Shown piece after piece: positions 26,836 through 36,181 of a stretch of DNA of 64,000 nucleotides. How positions within the stretch are numbered: the first letter of the stretch is position 1; each line of letters opens with the position of its first letter. Below the pieces are notes generated by a model. It was not told where the DNA came from. It worked only from the letters and a program-made list of their open reading frames with translations, and searched no databases. This DNA comes from an uncultured Mycoplasmatota bacterium (lineage in GTDB: Bacteria > Bacillota_I > Bacilli_A > RF39 > UBA660), in contig CAMZCT010000001.1 in NCBI GenBank assembly GCA_947305065.1, positions 98,854 through 162,853 of the forward strand, read 5' to 3'. A program made the translations under genes and the position numbers.

Positions 26836-26935
26836 AACTCTACTTCCATTTCTTATAACAAAACCAAATATTGTCTAATGTGTATATAACCTTTTCCCCT
26901 AATAAAAACCATCACCTTAGTGACTATCCTGTATT

Positions 26936-26964
26936 ATTATACATTAGTTTGACAAATTTCACAA
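26936..26964 (-). promoter_or_regulatory. EPS operon promoter, proximal
   Basis: TTGTGA, 17-nt spacer, TATAAT on the minus strand, about 100 nt before the first EPS gene. The leader contains a short TCAC/GTGA hairpin. Confidence 0.65.
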
Positions 26965-27041
26965 TGATTTGGAACCAATTTCTAATACAAATTTTAGTTT
27001 GAAGATAAGAAATGATTAACCCCCTTCTCAAAGCATGTAGT

Positions 27042-27069
27042 ATTATACCAAAAATAAAGTTATTTTCAA
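27042..27069 (-). promoter_or_regulatory. EPS operon promoter, distal
   Basis: TTGAAA, 16-nt spacer, TATAAT on the minus strand, reading toward the EPS operon with a leader of about 200 nt. Just upstream of its -35 lies a perfect palindrome (27077-27090). The gap 26836-27156 holds only these promoters and no gene. Confidence 0.65.
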
Positions 27070-27076
27070 TAGTTTC

Positions 27077-27090
27077 GCCTAAATTTAGGC
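27077..27090. promoter_or_regulatory. Palindrome GCCTAAATTTAGGC, possible operator
   Basis: A perfect 14-bp palindrome with no T-run on either side, so not a terminator. Its position 7 bp upstream of the distal EPS -35 box suits an activator or repressor dimer. Confidence 0.45.
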
Positions 27091-27156
27091 AAAAAATCAA
27101 TAATATTGGTATAAATTTGTGTTATAGCAACGTTTTTTGTAATAACTTTCATGGCT

Positions 27157-28575
27157 TTAATATGCCGGTAAACCAAATCCATAAATAACATTGCTGTTAA
27201 TAGAGTATTTCTTTGCTCTACATCCATCATCAGTTGAATTACCTTCTACTGTATATATGTATCCCCCTTCAGTTTTTTCTACTATTCCAACATGATTTGG
27301 TTTCCCATCTACTTCCCAATCAAAGAATATAATATCTCCCGGTCTTGGAGAATACCCCTTTCCTTGCCATTGTCCTCTTGATTTAAACCATTCTATTCCA
27401 GTAGCAACTCCAGCAAATTTAGGTATCTTGTCATTTAATACACCCGCCTGATTTGCAGCCCAACTTACGAATACGGCACACCACTCAATTCTATGATCAA
27501 ATCCATACCATCTCCAATAAGGCTCTCCTCCAACATTCCCTACTTGCTGTTTTGCAATTTCTACTATTTGTTTATTTCCATTTAAAGAACCATATATTAA
27601 GTTTCTCCATAACGAATTATATTCATCACTTAATAATTCATTAACACTCGCAATTTCCGCTTGACTAAATCCCAGATTCTTCATAATCTCTTCTTTGCTT
27701 TTACTTGTAATTTTTATTTTTAATATAGTTTTAAACTTACCATCACCAGTTGATACTTTTTCAGTCGAATACTTTATTGAATTGAACTGCCAAAACATCT
27801 CTTTTATAAATTTTTCATTTCGTTCATCTATGACTGAAATATTATATTTTCCATCATTGCTATATTCAACTGAATAAACAGCTATTATTTCATTCCAATT
27901 AGTATATGTTGATTCAATTTCTAATTCATCATATTCAGTTATGTCTTTAACATTTTCTATTTCTTTATATACTTCACTATTTGTTTCTCTTATTACCTCG
28001 GTCATTTGTTTAGAACCTGTTTCATTAGAAAAGAAAACTCCAAATATTGAAGCACATAATAAACCAATTACACAAATAAGAATAATAACTACTACAGCCA
28101 CCCAACCACCTGCAGCAATTGCAGCAACTAATGCCTTAATAGCTGCAGCCATAGCTTTTATTGCTGCAATAGTAGCTTTAACTGCAACTTTAACAGCTTT
28201 AGCAGTTGCTTTTACAGCATGTTTAGTAGCTTGAGCAGTTTTTTTTGCAACTTTTGCACTTGTCTCAGCAACTTTCTTTGCAGTTTTAATTCCTTTTTTA
28301 GTTGCTTTAGTAGTATTCTTTGCTGTCTTTCGTATTCTTTCTGGTGCTTTCTTTATCTCTTTTTTTGCAACCTTTGCACTTGTTCTAATAGTTTTATCTG
28401 TACCTCTTGCAATCTTATTACTAGCATATTGTATTTCAGAATCTTTATTATTTAGATTATTAACTTTTTCCTTTGTAATAACCAATGTATCTTTTGTTTT
28501 ATCTGCTACTATTAATGATTTATCTAAAGTCTTAATAGTCTTCTCTGCTACATTTCTTGTTTTTATATCTTTCAT
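27157..28575 (-). CDS. Membrane-anchored CHAP peptidoglycan hydrolase of the T4SS
   Basis: 472 aa. The first 150 residues are an Ala/Lys-rich repetitive helix (KKAPERIRKTAKNTTKATKK type), then a hydrophobic segment (about 158-185), a VirB8-like-length stalk, and a C-terminal CHAP domain with the catalytic cysteine in EWCAVFVSW and histidine in NHVGIVE. Proteins of this design in Tn1549-like elements open the cell wall for the conjugation channel. A small 48-aa membrane protein gene overlaps its start, and VirB4 lies upstream. Ends 190 bp before the EPS promoters. Confidence 0.88.
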   Translation of the reverse strand: MKDIKTRNVAEKTIKTLDKSLIVADKTKDTLVITKEKVNNLNNKDSEIQYASNKIARGTDKTIRTSAKVAKKEIKKAPERIRKTAKNTTKATKKGIKTAKKVAETSAKVAKKTAQATKHAVKATAKAVKVAVKATIAAIKAMAAAIKALVAAIAAGGWVAVVVIILICVIGLLCASIFGVFFSNETGSKQMTEVIRETNSEVYKEIENVKDITEYDELEIESTYTNWNEIIAVYSVEYSNDGKYNISVIDERNEKFIKEMFWQFNSIKYSTEKVSTGDGKFKTILKIKITSKSKEEIMKNLGFSQAEIASVNELLSDEYNSLWRNLIYGSLNGNKQIVEIAKQQVGNVGGEPYWRWYGFDHRIEWCAVFVSWAANQAGVLNDKIPKFAGVATGIEWFKSRGQWQGKGYSPRPGDIIFFDWEVDGKPNHVGIVEKTEGGYIYTVEGNSTDDGCRAKKYSINSNVIYGFGLPAY

Positions 28576-28678
28576 TTATATCACCTTCATATAATTTAAT
28601 TATTTTATTTACTACATATATAAAAAAAGAAAGGATAGCAACTACTGCTGCTATCCATATTAAAAGTTCTTTTTTCAT
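28532..28678 (-). CDS. Small single-helix membrane protein (48 aa)
   Basis: Not in the ORF track. It starts MKKELLIWIAAVVAILSFF, one clear membrane helix, and has a charged C-terminus. AGGAG lies 7 nt upstream, formed by the last codons of the VirB4 gene, and its 3' part overlaps the CHAP gene in another frame. The good start site and the position inside a T4SS operon suggest a real gene, perhaps a small channel component. Confidence 0.6.
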   Translation of the reverse strand: MKKELLIWIAAVVAILSFFIYVVNKIIKLYEGDINERYKNKKCSREDY

Positions 28679-28680
28679 TT

Positions 28681-30987
28681 TTATTCTCCTGGTTTAGTGG
28701 TCATTAGTTTATATAGCTTTGTATTCATAGGGAACTTATTTACAAAAGGTACCAAAGAAGAACCGTACCTTATCAATCCACATCCTGGATCACTATCTTT
28801 GATATATGATAATTGATCTTCTGAAATATTTAATAATTCAGCAAGTCTTAATCTATCATTTGTGGCTTGATTTAACATTATAATAAATTCACTATTTGAA
28901 AGCATTGTTGAAGCTTCTACTGATGATAATAAATATTGAACATTCTGAGTAATAGCTGTTGGATATGCATTTCTTTTTCTAAATTGTCTCCATGCACTAT
29001 TAAAGAAGTTGGCAGAATATTCATTTTGAAACATTACATGAAATTCATCAATAAAGATATGTGTTCTCTTGCCTATTTTATAATTTTGATTAACTCTATT
29101 CAATATGGCATCAGTTATAACTAAGAGTCCAAATGTTTTTAATGATTTACCAAGTTTATGAATATTATATGTAATAATTCTATTATTTGTATTAACATTA
29201 GTTTGATGAGCAAAAATGTCCAAACTTCCCTCTGAATATATTTCCAAACTTAGTGCTAAATTATGAGCTTGCTCTTCTGGTTGCTCATTTAAAACATTTT
29301 TTAAGTCTAGTAATGTTGGGCTTTCTTTTTTATCTCTAAATCTTTCGTAAACAATTGATGTACATCTATCAATTATTGATTTATCGATTGGCCCAAGTCC
29401 GCCATGTTTTTTTAATAATTGTTCAAACAAAGACAGTATAAACTCTGACTTTGCTGCAATTGGATTTCCTTCTCCATATCCATCTTCTAACATCATTGCA
29501 TTAATATGATTATTACTTGTTGCAGATATATCAATAACTTCTCCATGCAAAGCATCAATTAATGGAGAATATTCATTTTCAGGATCACATATTAAGATAT
29601 CATCATCAGTTGATAAAGCTAAAAAAGTTATTAATTCTTTTGCACTAAATGATTTACCAGATCCGGGTACACCAAGTAAAAAAGATGATTGATTCATAAG
29701 TTTAGATTTATCAACCATTATTAGATTATTACTAATAGCATTCTCACCATAATATATTCCTTTTTTATCCATAATCTCTTGTACCTTGAAAGGCATAAGT
29801 GCCGCAAGGGATTCAGTAGTTAATGTTCTTGCTGCTTTGATTCTCTTATGTCCTATTGGAAGAACTGTATTAAGTCCTAATAATTGTTGATATTTTAAAT
29901 TTGTTATCTGACACATATGTCTTTGAGCAGTTGATTTTAGATTATCACTTAATTCATCAAGTTTTTCTTTAGTTTCAGCAACAAGAAGAATAGTTAATGT
30001 TCCTTCCATTAACATTTGATCTCTGGCTGTTACATCATTTAAAGTTTCTCTTGCTTCTTTTCTACTTTGTTCCATATCATAAGGAATAACCGCACTAAAA
30101 TTATTATTTTGATTTTGTTTTCTTTGCCAATTAGTTATATTCGACTCAACACCAAGTAATATTCTTTCAAGTAGTTTAATAGCTTCATTAATTGGTATAG
30201 GTTTAATATCAATTGAAATCATCATGTTTTGATTAATATCAGTTAGATCTGAAACCATACTATCTCTTATGAAGTTTGCATAATCTTTTAAAAATAATAC
30301 TCTTCCAAATTTATCTCCCATTTCAAAATAATCATCTTTAAATGAAAATGAATTAGGACAAATATAATCTTTAAATGAATGTCCAAGTTTTCTTGCACCT
30401 ACAATATCAAAATTATATAAAGATTCTTCTCCTAAACGATATATGTCATGAAGAATTCTAAGTTTTTCATTTGCATCAATATTAGTACATTTACTACCAA
30501 GTTTAAGAAAATATGAATTTAGTTCTGTACCTATTCTTTTAAAATAGTTTTTTGCTTCCTCATAATCCTTTTTATATGCAGTAATTGTTAGATATAATTC
30601 TTTAACCATTCCATTAGAATTAAATGCTTTATCCAGTAACATATCATTATATTCTTTTCGGTAAATATCTAATCCATCTTCTTTGAATGGTAATAATATT
30701 TCCTTTTCAAATTCTTTTTTATTAATTTTTTTTAGATTTATTGTTATTTTAACTTCACTCGTAGCATCAAAAGAATTTAATAGTTCGGAATAACTCAAAA
30801 ACATTGCTTCCTTATCTTCTTTCGAAGCTACTGTATAGTTAATATCAGTAAACTTATAAGTAAAAGAATACTTATTCTTGCCAACTAAACAAATTCCATT
30901 ATCCCAAATTCTATCAATTGGGATACAGTCCTGAATTGACTTAGGAATCTTGTGACTTTCTTTGTCTTTTGAAAATAGTTTTATCAC
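28681..30987 (-). CDS. virB4: VirB4-family T4SS ATPase
   Basis: 768 aa. An N-terminal CagE/TrbE-like half, then the ATPase domain with Walker A GVPGSGKSF (about 445-453), Walker B THIFIDEFHVMF and ATNDRLRLAELL near the end. VirB4 proteins energise assembly and substrate passage of conjugative T4SS at the inner face of the membrane. Length is standard. Its start overlaps the end of the PrgI-like gene by 47 bp, so the two are coupled. Confidence 0.95.
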   Translation of the reverse strand: MIKLFSKDKESHKIPKSIQDCIPIDRIWDNGICLVGKNKYSFTYKFTDINYTVASKEDKEAMFLSYSELLNSFDATSEVKITINLKKINKKEFEKEILLPFKEDGLDIYRKEYNDMLLDKAFNSNGMVKELYLTITAYKKDYEEAKNYFKRIGTELNSYFLKLGSKCTNIDANEKLRILHDIYRLGEESLYNFDIVGARKLGHSFKDYICPNSFSFKDDYFEMGDKFGRVLFLKDYANFIRDSMVSDLTDINQNMMISIDIKPIPINEAIKLLERILLGVESNITNWQRKQNQNNNFSAVIPYDMEQSRKEARETLNDVTARDQMLMEGTLTILLVAETKEKLDELSDNLKSTAQRHMCQITNLKYQQLLGLNTVLPIGHKRIKAARTLTTESLAALMPFKVQEIMDKKGIYYGENAISNNLIMVDKSKLMNQSSFLLGVPGSGKSFSAKELITFLALSTDDDILICDPENEYSPLIDALHGEVIDISATSNNHINAMMLEDGYGEGNPIAAKSEFILSLFEQLLKKHGGLGPIDKSIIDRCTSIVYERFRDKKESPTLLDLKNVLNEQPEEQAHNLALSLEIYSEGSLDIFAHQTNVNTNNRIITYNIHKLGKSLKTFGLLVITDAILNRVNQNYKIGKRTHIFIDEFHVMFQNEYSANFFNSAWRQFRKRNAYPTAITQNVQYLLSSVEASTMLSNSEFIIMLNQATNDRLRLAELLNISEDQLSYIKDSDPGCGLIRYGSSLVPFVNKFPMNTKLYKLMTTKPGE

Positions 30988-31342
30988 GTTTTAACTCCTT
31001 TCTAATTTCATTATTCACATATTCTTCAGTTAGTTGTAAATAAATGTTATTTGATTTAAATGGTAATTTTGATGGTACCAAAAATTTAGAGTAGATAAAT
31101 GATTTAACTACTTCCTCAAAATTCATACCATTATATTTAACAAAACCAACTAGTATAAATGGTAATGCGGCAATAATACATAACCACGATGTAATTTCTA
31201 ATCCTAACCTATTTCTAAACATGAAATACATCATTATAGCAAATCCACAACCTATGACTACACAAATGAATTGTCTTAATGACATTCCAAAAAATATACT
31301 TTCTTTATAGTTTCTTACTTCCCTATTAATTTTTATTTCCAA
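30941..31342 (-). CDS. PrgI-family (VirB3-like) T4SS membrane protein
   Basis: Two membrane helices (about 20-70) in a 130-aa protein. The usual PrgI opening, EIKINREVRNYKESIFFG, starts here at a TTG (31342) that has GGAGGTG 6 nt upstream. The track's ATG at 31357 is part of that ribosome binding site, so I moved the start. PrgI proteins correspond to VirB3 and sit next to VirB4 in Gram-positive conjugation systems. An intrinsic hairpin with T-run lies directly upstream. Confidence 0.88.
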   Translation of the reverse strand: MEIKINREVRNYKESIFFGMSLRQFICVVIGCGFAIMMYFMFRNRLGLEITSWLCIIAALPFILVGFVKYNGMNFEEVVKSFIYSKFLVPSKLPFKSNNIYLQLTEEYVNNEIRKELKRDKTIFKRQRKSQDS

Positions 31343-31353
31343 ACTTTTCACCT

Positions 31354-31380
31354 CCATAAAAAAGAGTTATTACACTCTTT
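31354..31380 (-). terminator. Internal terminator/attenuator before prgI
   Basis: AAAGAGT/ACTCTTT followed by six Ts on the minus strand, overlapping the stop codon of the SSB-like gene. The sequence continues into ATGGAGGTGAAAAGT, the same 15-mer seen after another operon-internal hairpin at 32694-32720. Confidence 0.65.
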
Positions 31381-31666
31381 CAGGTTCTTTAATAAAACTA
31401 ATTACATTTGCTATTATTCTTTGTCCCCAATTACACTCAATATGTCCATTAATAGCAATAGCTTGATTTACTCTTAATTGATTAATTATTTCACCATCAT
31501 CATAGATATAAACATATGCAATATTTGGATTTAATTCATAGTCATCGTCATTTGGTAATGCTAATTTAACTCTAATTGCCTTTTTATTATTACATCTAAG
31601 ATTACTTTGTCTGCTCATAATTCTTCCAACTAACATAACTTCATTATGTATTTTTACTTGATTCAT
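31370..31666 (-). CDS. Small SSB-like OB-fold protein
   Basis: 98 aa. The opening VMLVGRIMS and the spacing of following strands resemble the single-stranded DNA-binding OB fold, though the protein is shorter than chromosomal SSB and lacks the acidic C-terminal tail. It may bind the transferred strand or regulate plasmid-like replication of the element. It is encoded in the transfer operon just upstream of PrgI; a fuller SSB is encoded at 40552-40905. Confidence 0.7.
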   Translation of the reverse strand: MNQVKIHNEVMLVGRIMSRQSNLRCNNKKAIRVKLALPNDDDYELNPNIAYVYIYDDGEIINQLRVNQAIAINGHIECNWGQRIIANVISFIKEPERV

Positions 31667-31845
31667 AAAGTATCACTCCTTTCTTGTTTTGGAATAATAC
31701 ACTTATTGAAAATTAAATGCAAATCACCATTTTTGAATTTTGAAGTATTTTTTTAATCAAAAAATTATTTTTCTCTAGAAGAAAATTACAATATATTAAT
31801 ACAAATTGATACTAAAAACTCAATTTTTCACATTTTTAACTTTTT

Positions 31846-32316
31846 TTATCTTTCTCGTTCTTTATTTTTAAACAAATACATAATATCTGGTGTGTCTAGA
31901 TTAGTTTTTCTATCAATATACTCTTTATTTATATGATTATTCTTACAATATTTAATATAGTTTTTCACTCCATTTTTAAACTCAATATCATTAGGATATA
32001 ATTCATGAATAGAATTCCATAATGAATAATGCAAATCATCACTCATATAACCAATCTTATATCCATCTTCTAAAAGATTATAAATATAGTAATCAAAGTT
32101 ATAATCCCATTCCGGTACATAATTATTTTTCATAATACCATCTTTATAATGAAGTTCTATAGCTGTATCAACGCCATCGCTACACATTACCCAAAACTCA
32201 TTATTACTAGGATTAATTAATATATAATCAATTTGTTTGTTTTTATGTTCAAAACTTTCATTTAAAAATTCTGAAGCATCATTATATATTTCTTGTACCC
32301 TATCTTTCATAATCAT
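31846..32316 (-). CDS. Unknown 156-aa protein of the transfer operon
   Basis: A soluble acidic protein rich in Tyr and Asn with no signal peptide. Short phrases (ILINPSNNEFWVMCSDG, WDYNFDYYIYNLLEDGY) suggest an alpha/beta fold, but no family is recognised. It overlaps the upstream DUF3846-like gene by 17 bp. The 178 bp between it and the SSB-like gene is AT-rich and holds no ORF. Confidence 0.65.
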   Translation of the reverse strand: MIMKDRVQEIYNDASEFLNESFEHKNKQIDYILINPSNNEFWVMCSDGVDTAIELHYKDGIMKNNYVPEWDYNFDYYIYNLLEDGYKIGYMSDDLHYSLWNSIHELYPNDIEFKNGVKNYIKYCKNNHINKEYIDRKTNLDTPDIMYLFKNKERER

Positions 32317-32680
32317 GACTCCTAAAGTTACTCATTCTTAATGCAGTTATTTTATTTTCAGTTTCTATAATGCTATTTTTATCAAATCTCATTTTATATT
32401 TAAGTATTTGATTTTCAGTTAATGATTTGAAATCACCATTATCATAATCATCTCCCAATATTAAAAATGGTCCATATATAACATCATATCCAATATCTCT
32501 ATTATGCTTCATACCATTTATCTTACCTTCTTCATTACAAATAAAAACAACACTTGAGTCTTTTTCAGGATATACACATTCTATATATCCACCAACCAAG
32601 TGTTGTTTTGCTTCTAATGTATTTTCAAATTCTATTTCTTTTGGTAATTCATATGGCTTTACCAACAATCCTTTAATCAC
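32300..32680 (-). CDS. DUF3846-like protein
   Basis: 126 aa. The pattern LLVKPYELPKEIEF, NTLEAKQHLVGGYIE, VVFICNEEGKINGMKHNR and a late FKSLTENQ matches the DUF3846 family, common in conjugative elements and phages and of unknown function. The GTG start at 32680 has GGAGGTG about 7 nt upstream. It follows an internal hairpin terminator. Confidence 0.78.
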   Translation of the reverse strand: MIKGLLVKPYELPKEIEFENTLEAKQHLVGGYIECVYPEKDSSVVFICNEEGKINGMKHNRDIGYDVIYGPFLILGDDYDNGDFKSLTENQILKYKMRFDKNSIIETENKITALRMSNFRSHDYER

Positions 32681-32693
32681 TTTTCACCTCCAT

Positions 32694-32720
32694 AAAAAAA
32701 ATTAGATATTTCTATCTAAT
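32694..32720 (-). terminator. Internal terminator/attenuator before the DUF3846-like gene
   Basis: ATTAGATA/TATCTAAT, 8-bp perfect stem, then eight Ts on the minus strand, followed by ATGGAGGTGAAAAGT carrying the next ribosome binding site. Confidence 0.7.
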
Positions 32721-32721
32721 C

Positions 32722-33006
32722 CTAGTTTTTATTTCTTTTTTTATTATAATCCATTATTCTTTTACAAGTTCCACAAAGCGTTGCTTCTTTTCCAAAACGT
32801 TGAAAAAACTTTCTTGCATCTTCCTCTGTATCAAAATCGATGTATTTAAAAGCATGTCCTGAATTTGGACAACCTTTTAGTCCAGTTTTATGTATTTTAT
32901 GACTATAACTCACCATATTTACAAAATAATCTTTAGTATTTTCCAAAAAATTATCTCTACCATTGCCTGTTTTTATGTATTCTTCAATTCTTTTAGCTTC
33001 TTCCAT
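32722..33006 (-). CDS. Small protein with a possible zinc knuckle
   Basis: 94 aa, charged. Its second half contains GCPNSGHAFKYIDFDTEED and later LCGTCKRIM; four residues (two Cys in CGTC, one upstream Cys, one His) could bind zinc. It has no name I can give. It lies between the TrbL-like and DUF3846-like genes. Confidence 0.6.
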   Translation of the reverse strand: MEEAKRIEEYIKTGNGRDNFLENTKDYFVNMVSYSHKIHKTGLKGCPNSGHAFKYIDFDTEEDARKFFQRFGKEATLCGTCKRIMDYNKKRNKN

Positions 33007-33028
33007 TTATATCACCAATATTATTATA

Positions 33029-33868
33029 CTATAAACCCATCATTTCTTTAATAACTCGATCAGATATTTTTATTGTGCCAACTAAAACTAACATATTAAA
33101 TATTAACTCTCCTATATATTTCCAAACTTGTGTTACTGCAGCTGCTGAGGTATCTACTACTGGTGGTGAACTAGCAAATAGTGAGAATATTATGCAAGCG
33201 AGTACTATTATTGCTCCCTCTAAACAAACTCCAGTATATGACTTTAAGAAAGTTACTCCAATTCCTTGTGTTGGTTCACCGGCAAAAGCTGCAAATGGAA
33301 CTGGAGATATGGCAGTATATAAATATAGTTTAAAGAATCTTCCATAAACAGTAAGAATCATTATGAATGATAAGACTGTTACAAATAAACCTCCTATCAA
33401 GGTAACAGCCCATAATGGAATTGATTCAAAAAATCCACACGATTCAACTGCATTTATTATTTCAGTTGGTAATACTGTTTTAGTTGCTCCTCCAAGCCCA
33501 CTAGCACTAATTATTGTAGTAATAACACCCTGACATATTTTGAATATAGCTAACATAAGATCAAGTCCATAGGTAACTAGTCCTTTTGCAATTGCAAATC
33601 TAACAAATAATTTCAAAGCTTGTTCTGGTCTTTTTATTTCATTAAAGTTAGTACAAGTTCTAACAACTCCAACAACAAAAAACAATACAAGTAAGGCCAG
33701 TCCAATTGCTTGAACTGAGCCATGTATTGTTTTAATTACACTCCAAATTGTCCCACCTTTAAATGTTTCAGGAGTTTGTGTTATTAGAGTCCATATCTCA
33801 CCTAGTTTACTATTCCAAGTATCTAGTGCATTAATTAGGTTTTGTACTACCCAGTTATCACTATCCAA
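33029..33868 (-). CDS. TrbL/VirB6-like T4SS membrane protein
   Basis: 279 aa with about six membrane helices and a soluble N-terminal stretch (DSDNWVVQNLINALDTW). Helices near 55-75, 105-130, 155-180, 195-240 and 255-275, with glycine- and alanine-rich faces, match the TrbL/VirB6 group that forms the inner-membrane part of the channel. It follows the VirB2-like gene by 13 bp. Assignment rests on topology and gene order. Confidence 0.82.
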   Translation of the reverse strand: MDSDNWVVQNLINALDTWNSKLGEIWTLITQTPETFKGGTIWSVIKTIHGSVQAIGLALLVLFFVVGVVRTCTNFNEIKRPEQALKLFVRFAIAKGLVTYGLDLMLAIFKICQGVITTIISASGLGGATKTVLPTEIINAVESCGFFESIPLWAVTLIGGLFVTVLSFIMILTVYGRFFKLYLYTAISPVPFAAFAGEPTQGIGVTFLKSYTGVCLEGAIIVLACIIFSLFASSPPVVDTSAAAVTQVWKYIGELIFNMLVLVGTIKISDRVIKEMMGL

Positions 33869-33881
33869 GATAGCTCACCTC

Positions 33882-34199
33882 CTATCCAGTAATTAAACCG
33901 ATTATTTCTTTTGCAAAAGTAATTATTACTCCTCCAACAAGAGTGAAAACTCCATTTGTTCTTTGTGATGGATCATGGCTTTGATATGACATACCAATTT
34001 GAACCACTCCAAATATTAAAATGATTGTTCCTATTGCTCTTGTTAAAGTAAATATAAAATTGGATAAGTTGTTAATTACACCTATTGGATCATCAGCTGC
34101 ATACACAGGCATTATCGTATTTAACGTGAATGACAATACGGTTGTAATCATCATTATCTTTTTTACTTTCTTTAAAGTTTTTTCATCAATTTTTTTCAC
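33882..34199 (-). CDS. VirB2/Maff2-like small membrane protein
   Basis: 105 aa. A charged start, a signal-like hydrophobic stretch ending in PVYA|ADD (about residue 34), and two more hydrophobic helices (about 45-70, 83-104) separated by a short loop with SQRTNG. This is the layout of VirB2/TrbC-type pilins and of Maff2-family proteins in Tn1549-like elements. It probably contributes to the conjugation pilus or channel. Overlaps the VirD4 gene by 14 bp. Confidence 0.8.
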   Translation of the reverse strand: MKKIDEKTLKKVKKIMMITTVLSFTLNTIMPVYAADDPIGVINNLSNFIFTLTRAIGTIILIFGVVQIGMSYQSHDPSQRTNGVFTLVGGVIITFAKEIIGLITG

Positions 34200-35994
34200 T
34201 TTTCTTTTCCTCCTCTAATTTCTTTAAATATTCATCAATGTTGTCTGATGATATAATTTCATAATTATCTTTTTCTTTAATCTTATTGAATTTGTACTTA
34301 TTAGTATTTAAATCAACATCTATTGTTGCTATTGCATTATTAGTTTCACCATGAAAGTAAGGCTTTCCTTTTCCATCAGTTGTATATTTGATATTAGGAT
34401 GTTTTAATATGTTATATTTTTTATCTTTAATAGGTCTATCACCTCTTATAAAAAGGATTGCATAGTTGTTATCTAACATTCTTACTTCGTCTGGAGTTAA
34501 TAACTCTCTTCCTCCAATTTGATAGTTAGTTGAATAATTTCCATTTCTTCCACTACTCCTACCATGAGTATCTAAATCAATTGTTGCTTTACCTAAAAGT
34601 TCAGAAACATACTTATGTGTTGATTGTTCATTTCCTCCAAGATATAGAAGTTCATCACAGTTACCAACTATTGATTCCCATTGCTTTTCAAATAGCGCTT
34701 TTAATTGAGCAAGATTTTGAATAATAATTGAAACAAATACACCTCTAGATCTCATAACAGAAAGTATCTTTTCAAAATCATCTGGTAATGACACGTTTGC
34801 AAATTCATCCATAACAAAATGAACTGGTACTGGAAGATTGCCATTATATTTTCTATCTGCAATAAAAAACAATTGTTGAAACAATTGAGTATATAAAATG
34901 CTTACTAGAAAATTAAATGATGTATCATTATCAGGTATAAGAGCAAATAAAGCAGTTTTCTTTTCCCCTATGCTAGGTAAATCTAATTCGTCAGTTAATG
35001 TTAACTTAGATAAACTATCTAAGTTAAATTTTTCTAGTCTTGCAGCAAGTGTAATTTGAATTGATTGCATTGTCTTAGCAGGAGAACCTCTATATTTTCT
35101 ATAGTATTTAAGCGCCACATGATAAGGATCTCGTTCTTCTAACCTATTAAACAAAATATCAAGTGGGCTTAAATAATTGGGTTCGTCTTCTTTAACATCA
35201 CCAGCAGATAATAATTCAAGAACCATATCAAAGTTTTGTTCATCTTCTGGAGCTTCATGCCACAAATAATATATAAGCGCAGACAAAAGCATAGAAGCAG
35301 CATTATCCCAAAAAGGATCCTGTGATGTGGATCCTTTTGGTGTTGTAGACTTAAATAGATTTGTTACTAACTTTTGAATATCATTATCATTAGTTATATA
35401 TACAAATGGATTATAGCAATGACTCCTTTCCATATTAATTAAATCTAATACTTTTACATCATATCCTTCTTTAATAAGAAGATTACCAACATCTCTAATA
35501 ATTTCTCCTTTTGGATCTAATACAACATATGAAGTATTACATTGCATAATATTGGGTTTTGCATAGAATCTAGTTTTACCTGCACCAGATCCACCAATTA
35601 TTAGAGTATTAAGATTTCTTCTATGAATCTTACCATTTAATCCTATTGATACTTTTTGAGTTAATAACTTATTATTCTCTGCTGGTTCTTGTTTATATCT
35701 TTTATTAATCTCTCTTTTATTACCCCATTTAGCACTACCATGTTCCTCTCTTCTTCTATAATTCTTTCTAGTAGTCAAATAAACTACTACTACAAAAATA
35801 TAAATTATAGAAAATAAAAAAATAGTTTTAAAACTATTCTCAGTCCATGTTATTTTGAAAAAATTAATATTATTAAATTCTTTAACTATATCAAATAAAC
35901 TTTTACTTTTTATAGGTGCTATTACAAGAGCTAACCAAATTGTAGGAATGAGTCCTAACGAATATACCCAATAAGGTATCTTTTCATCTTGCAT
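34186..35994 (-). CDS. virD4: VirD4-type coupling ATPase
   Basis: 602 aa. Two N-terminal membrane helices (10-27, 55-72), then the TraG/VirD4 motor: Walker A GGSGAGKTRF, YVVLDPKGE, Walker B FVMDEFANV and GNCDELLYLGG. It docks the relaxase-DNA complex to the T4SS and pumps DNA. The C-terminus is rich in Lys and Glu. It sits between the VirB2-like gene and a small unknown gene, each overlapping. Confidence 0.95.
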   Translation of the reverse strand: MQDEKIPYWVYSLGLIPTIWLALVIAPIKSKSLFDIVKEFNNINFFKITWTENSFKTIFLFSIIYIFVVVVYLTTRKNYRRREEHGSAKWGNKREINKRYKQEPAENNKLLTQKVSIGLNGKIHRRNLNTLIIGGSGAGKTRFYAKPNIMQCNTSYVVLDPKGEIIRDVGNLLIKEGYDVKVLDLINMERSHCYNPFVYITNDNDIQKLVTNLFKSTTPKGSTSQDPFWDNAASMLLSALIYYLWHEAPEDEQNFDMVLELLSAGDVKEDEPNYLSPLDILFNRLEERDPYHVALKYYRKYRGSPAKTMQSIQITLAARLEKFNLDSLSKLTLTDELDLPSIGEKKTALFALIPDNDTSFNFLVSILYTQLFQQLFFIADRKYNGNLPVPVHFVMDEFANVSLPDDFEKILSVMRSRGVFVSIIIQNLAQLKALFEKQWESIVGNCDELLYLGGNEQSTHKYVSELLGKATIDLDTHGRSSGRNGNYSTNYQIGGRELLTPDEVRMLDNNYAILFIRGDRPIKDKKYNILKHPNIKYTTDGKGKPYFHGETNNAIATIDVDLNTNKYKFNKIKEKDNYEIISSDNIDEYLKKLEEEKKSEKN

Positions 35995-36181
35995 ATTCTT
36001 TTTTCATTGATTTAATTAAAGGACAAACTCTTTCATATATTTTATGAAACTTAATCATCAAATCATCTATGGCATCTGTACTTATTTCTTGTTCAATAGA
36101 TTTATTTCTATATTCCATTAAAGCATTAAGAACGATACCAACTTCATATTTATCTAATTCAATTTTTATTTTGTCATTCAT
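35984..36181 (-). CDS. Small unknown protein between VirD4 and PcfB-like genes
   Basis: 65 aa, helical and charged (IELDKYEVGIVLNALMEYRN). It overlaps both neighbours by 4-11 bp, so translation is coupled. No family recognised; conserved-looking small proteins are often found at this site in related elements. Confidence 0.65.
   Translation of the reverse strand: MNDKIKIELDKYEVGIVLNALMEYRNKSIEQEISTDAIDDLMIKFHKIYERVCPLIKSMKKEYAR

Noticed and set aside
27077-27090. Terminator of the CHAP gene at the GCCTAAATTTAGGC palindrome
   Set aside because: No T-run follows on the minus strand.
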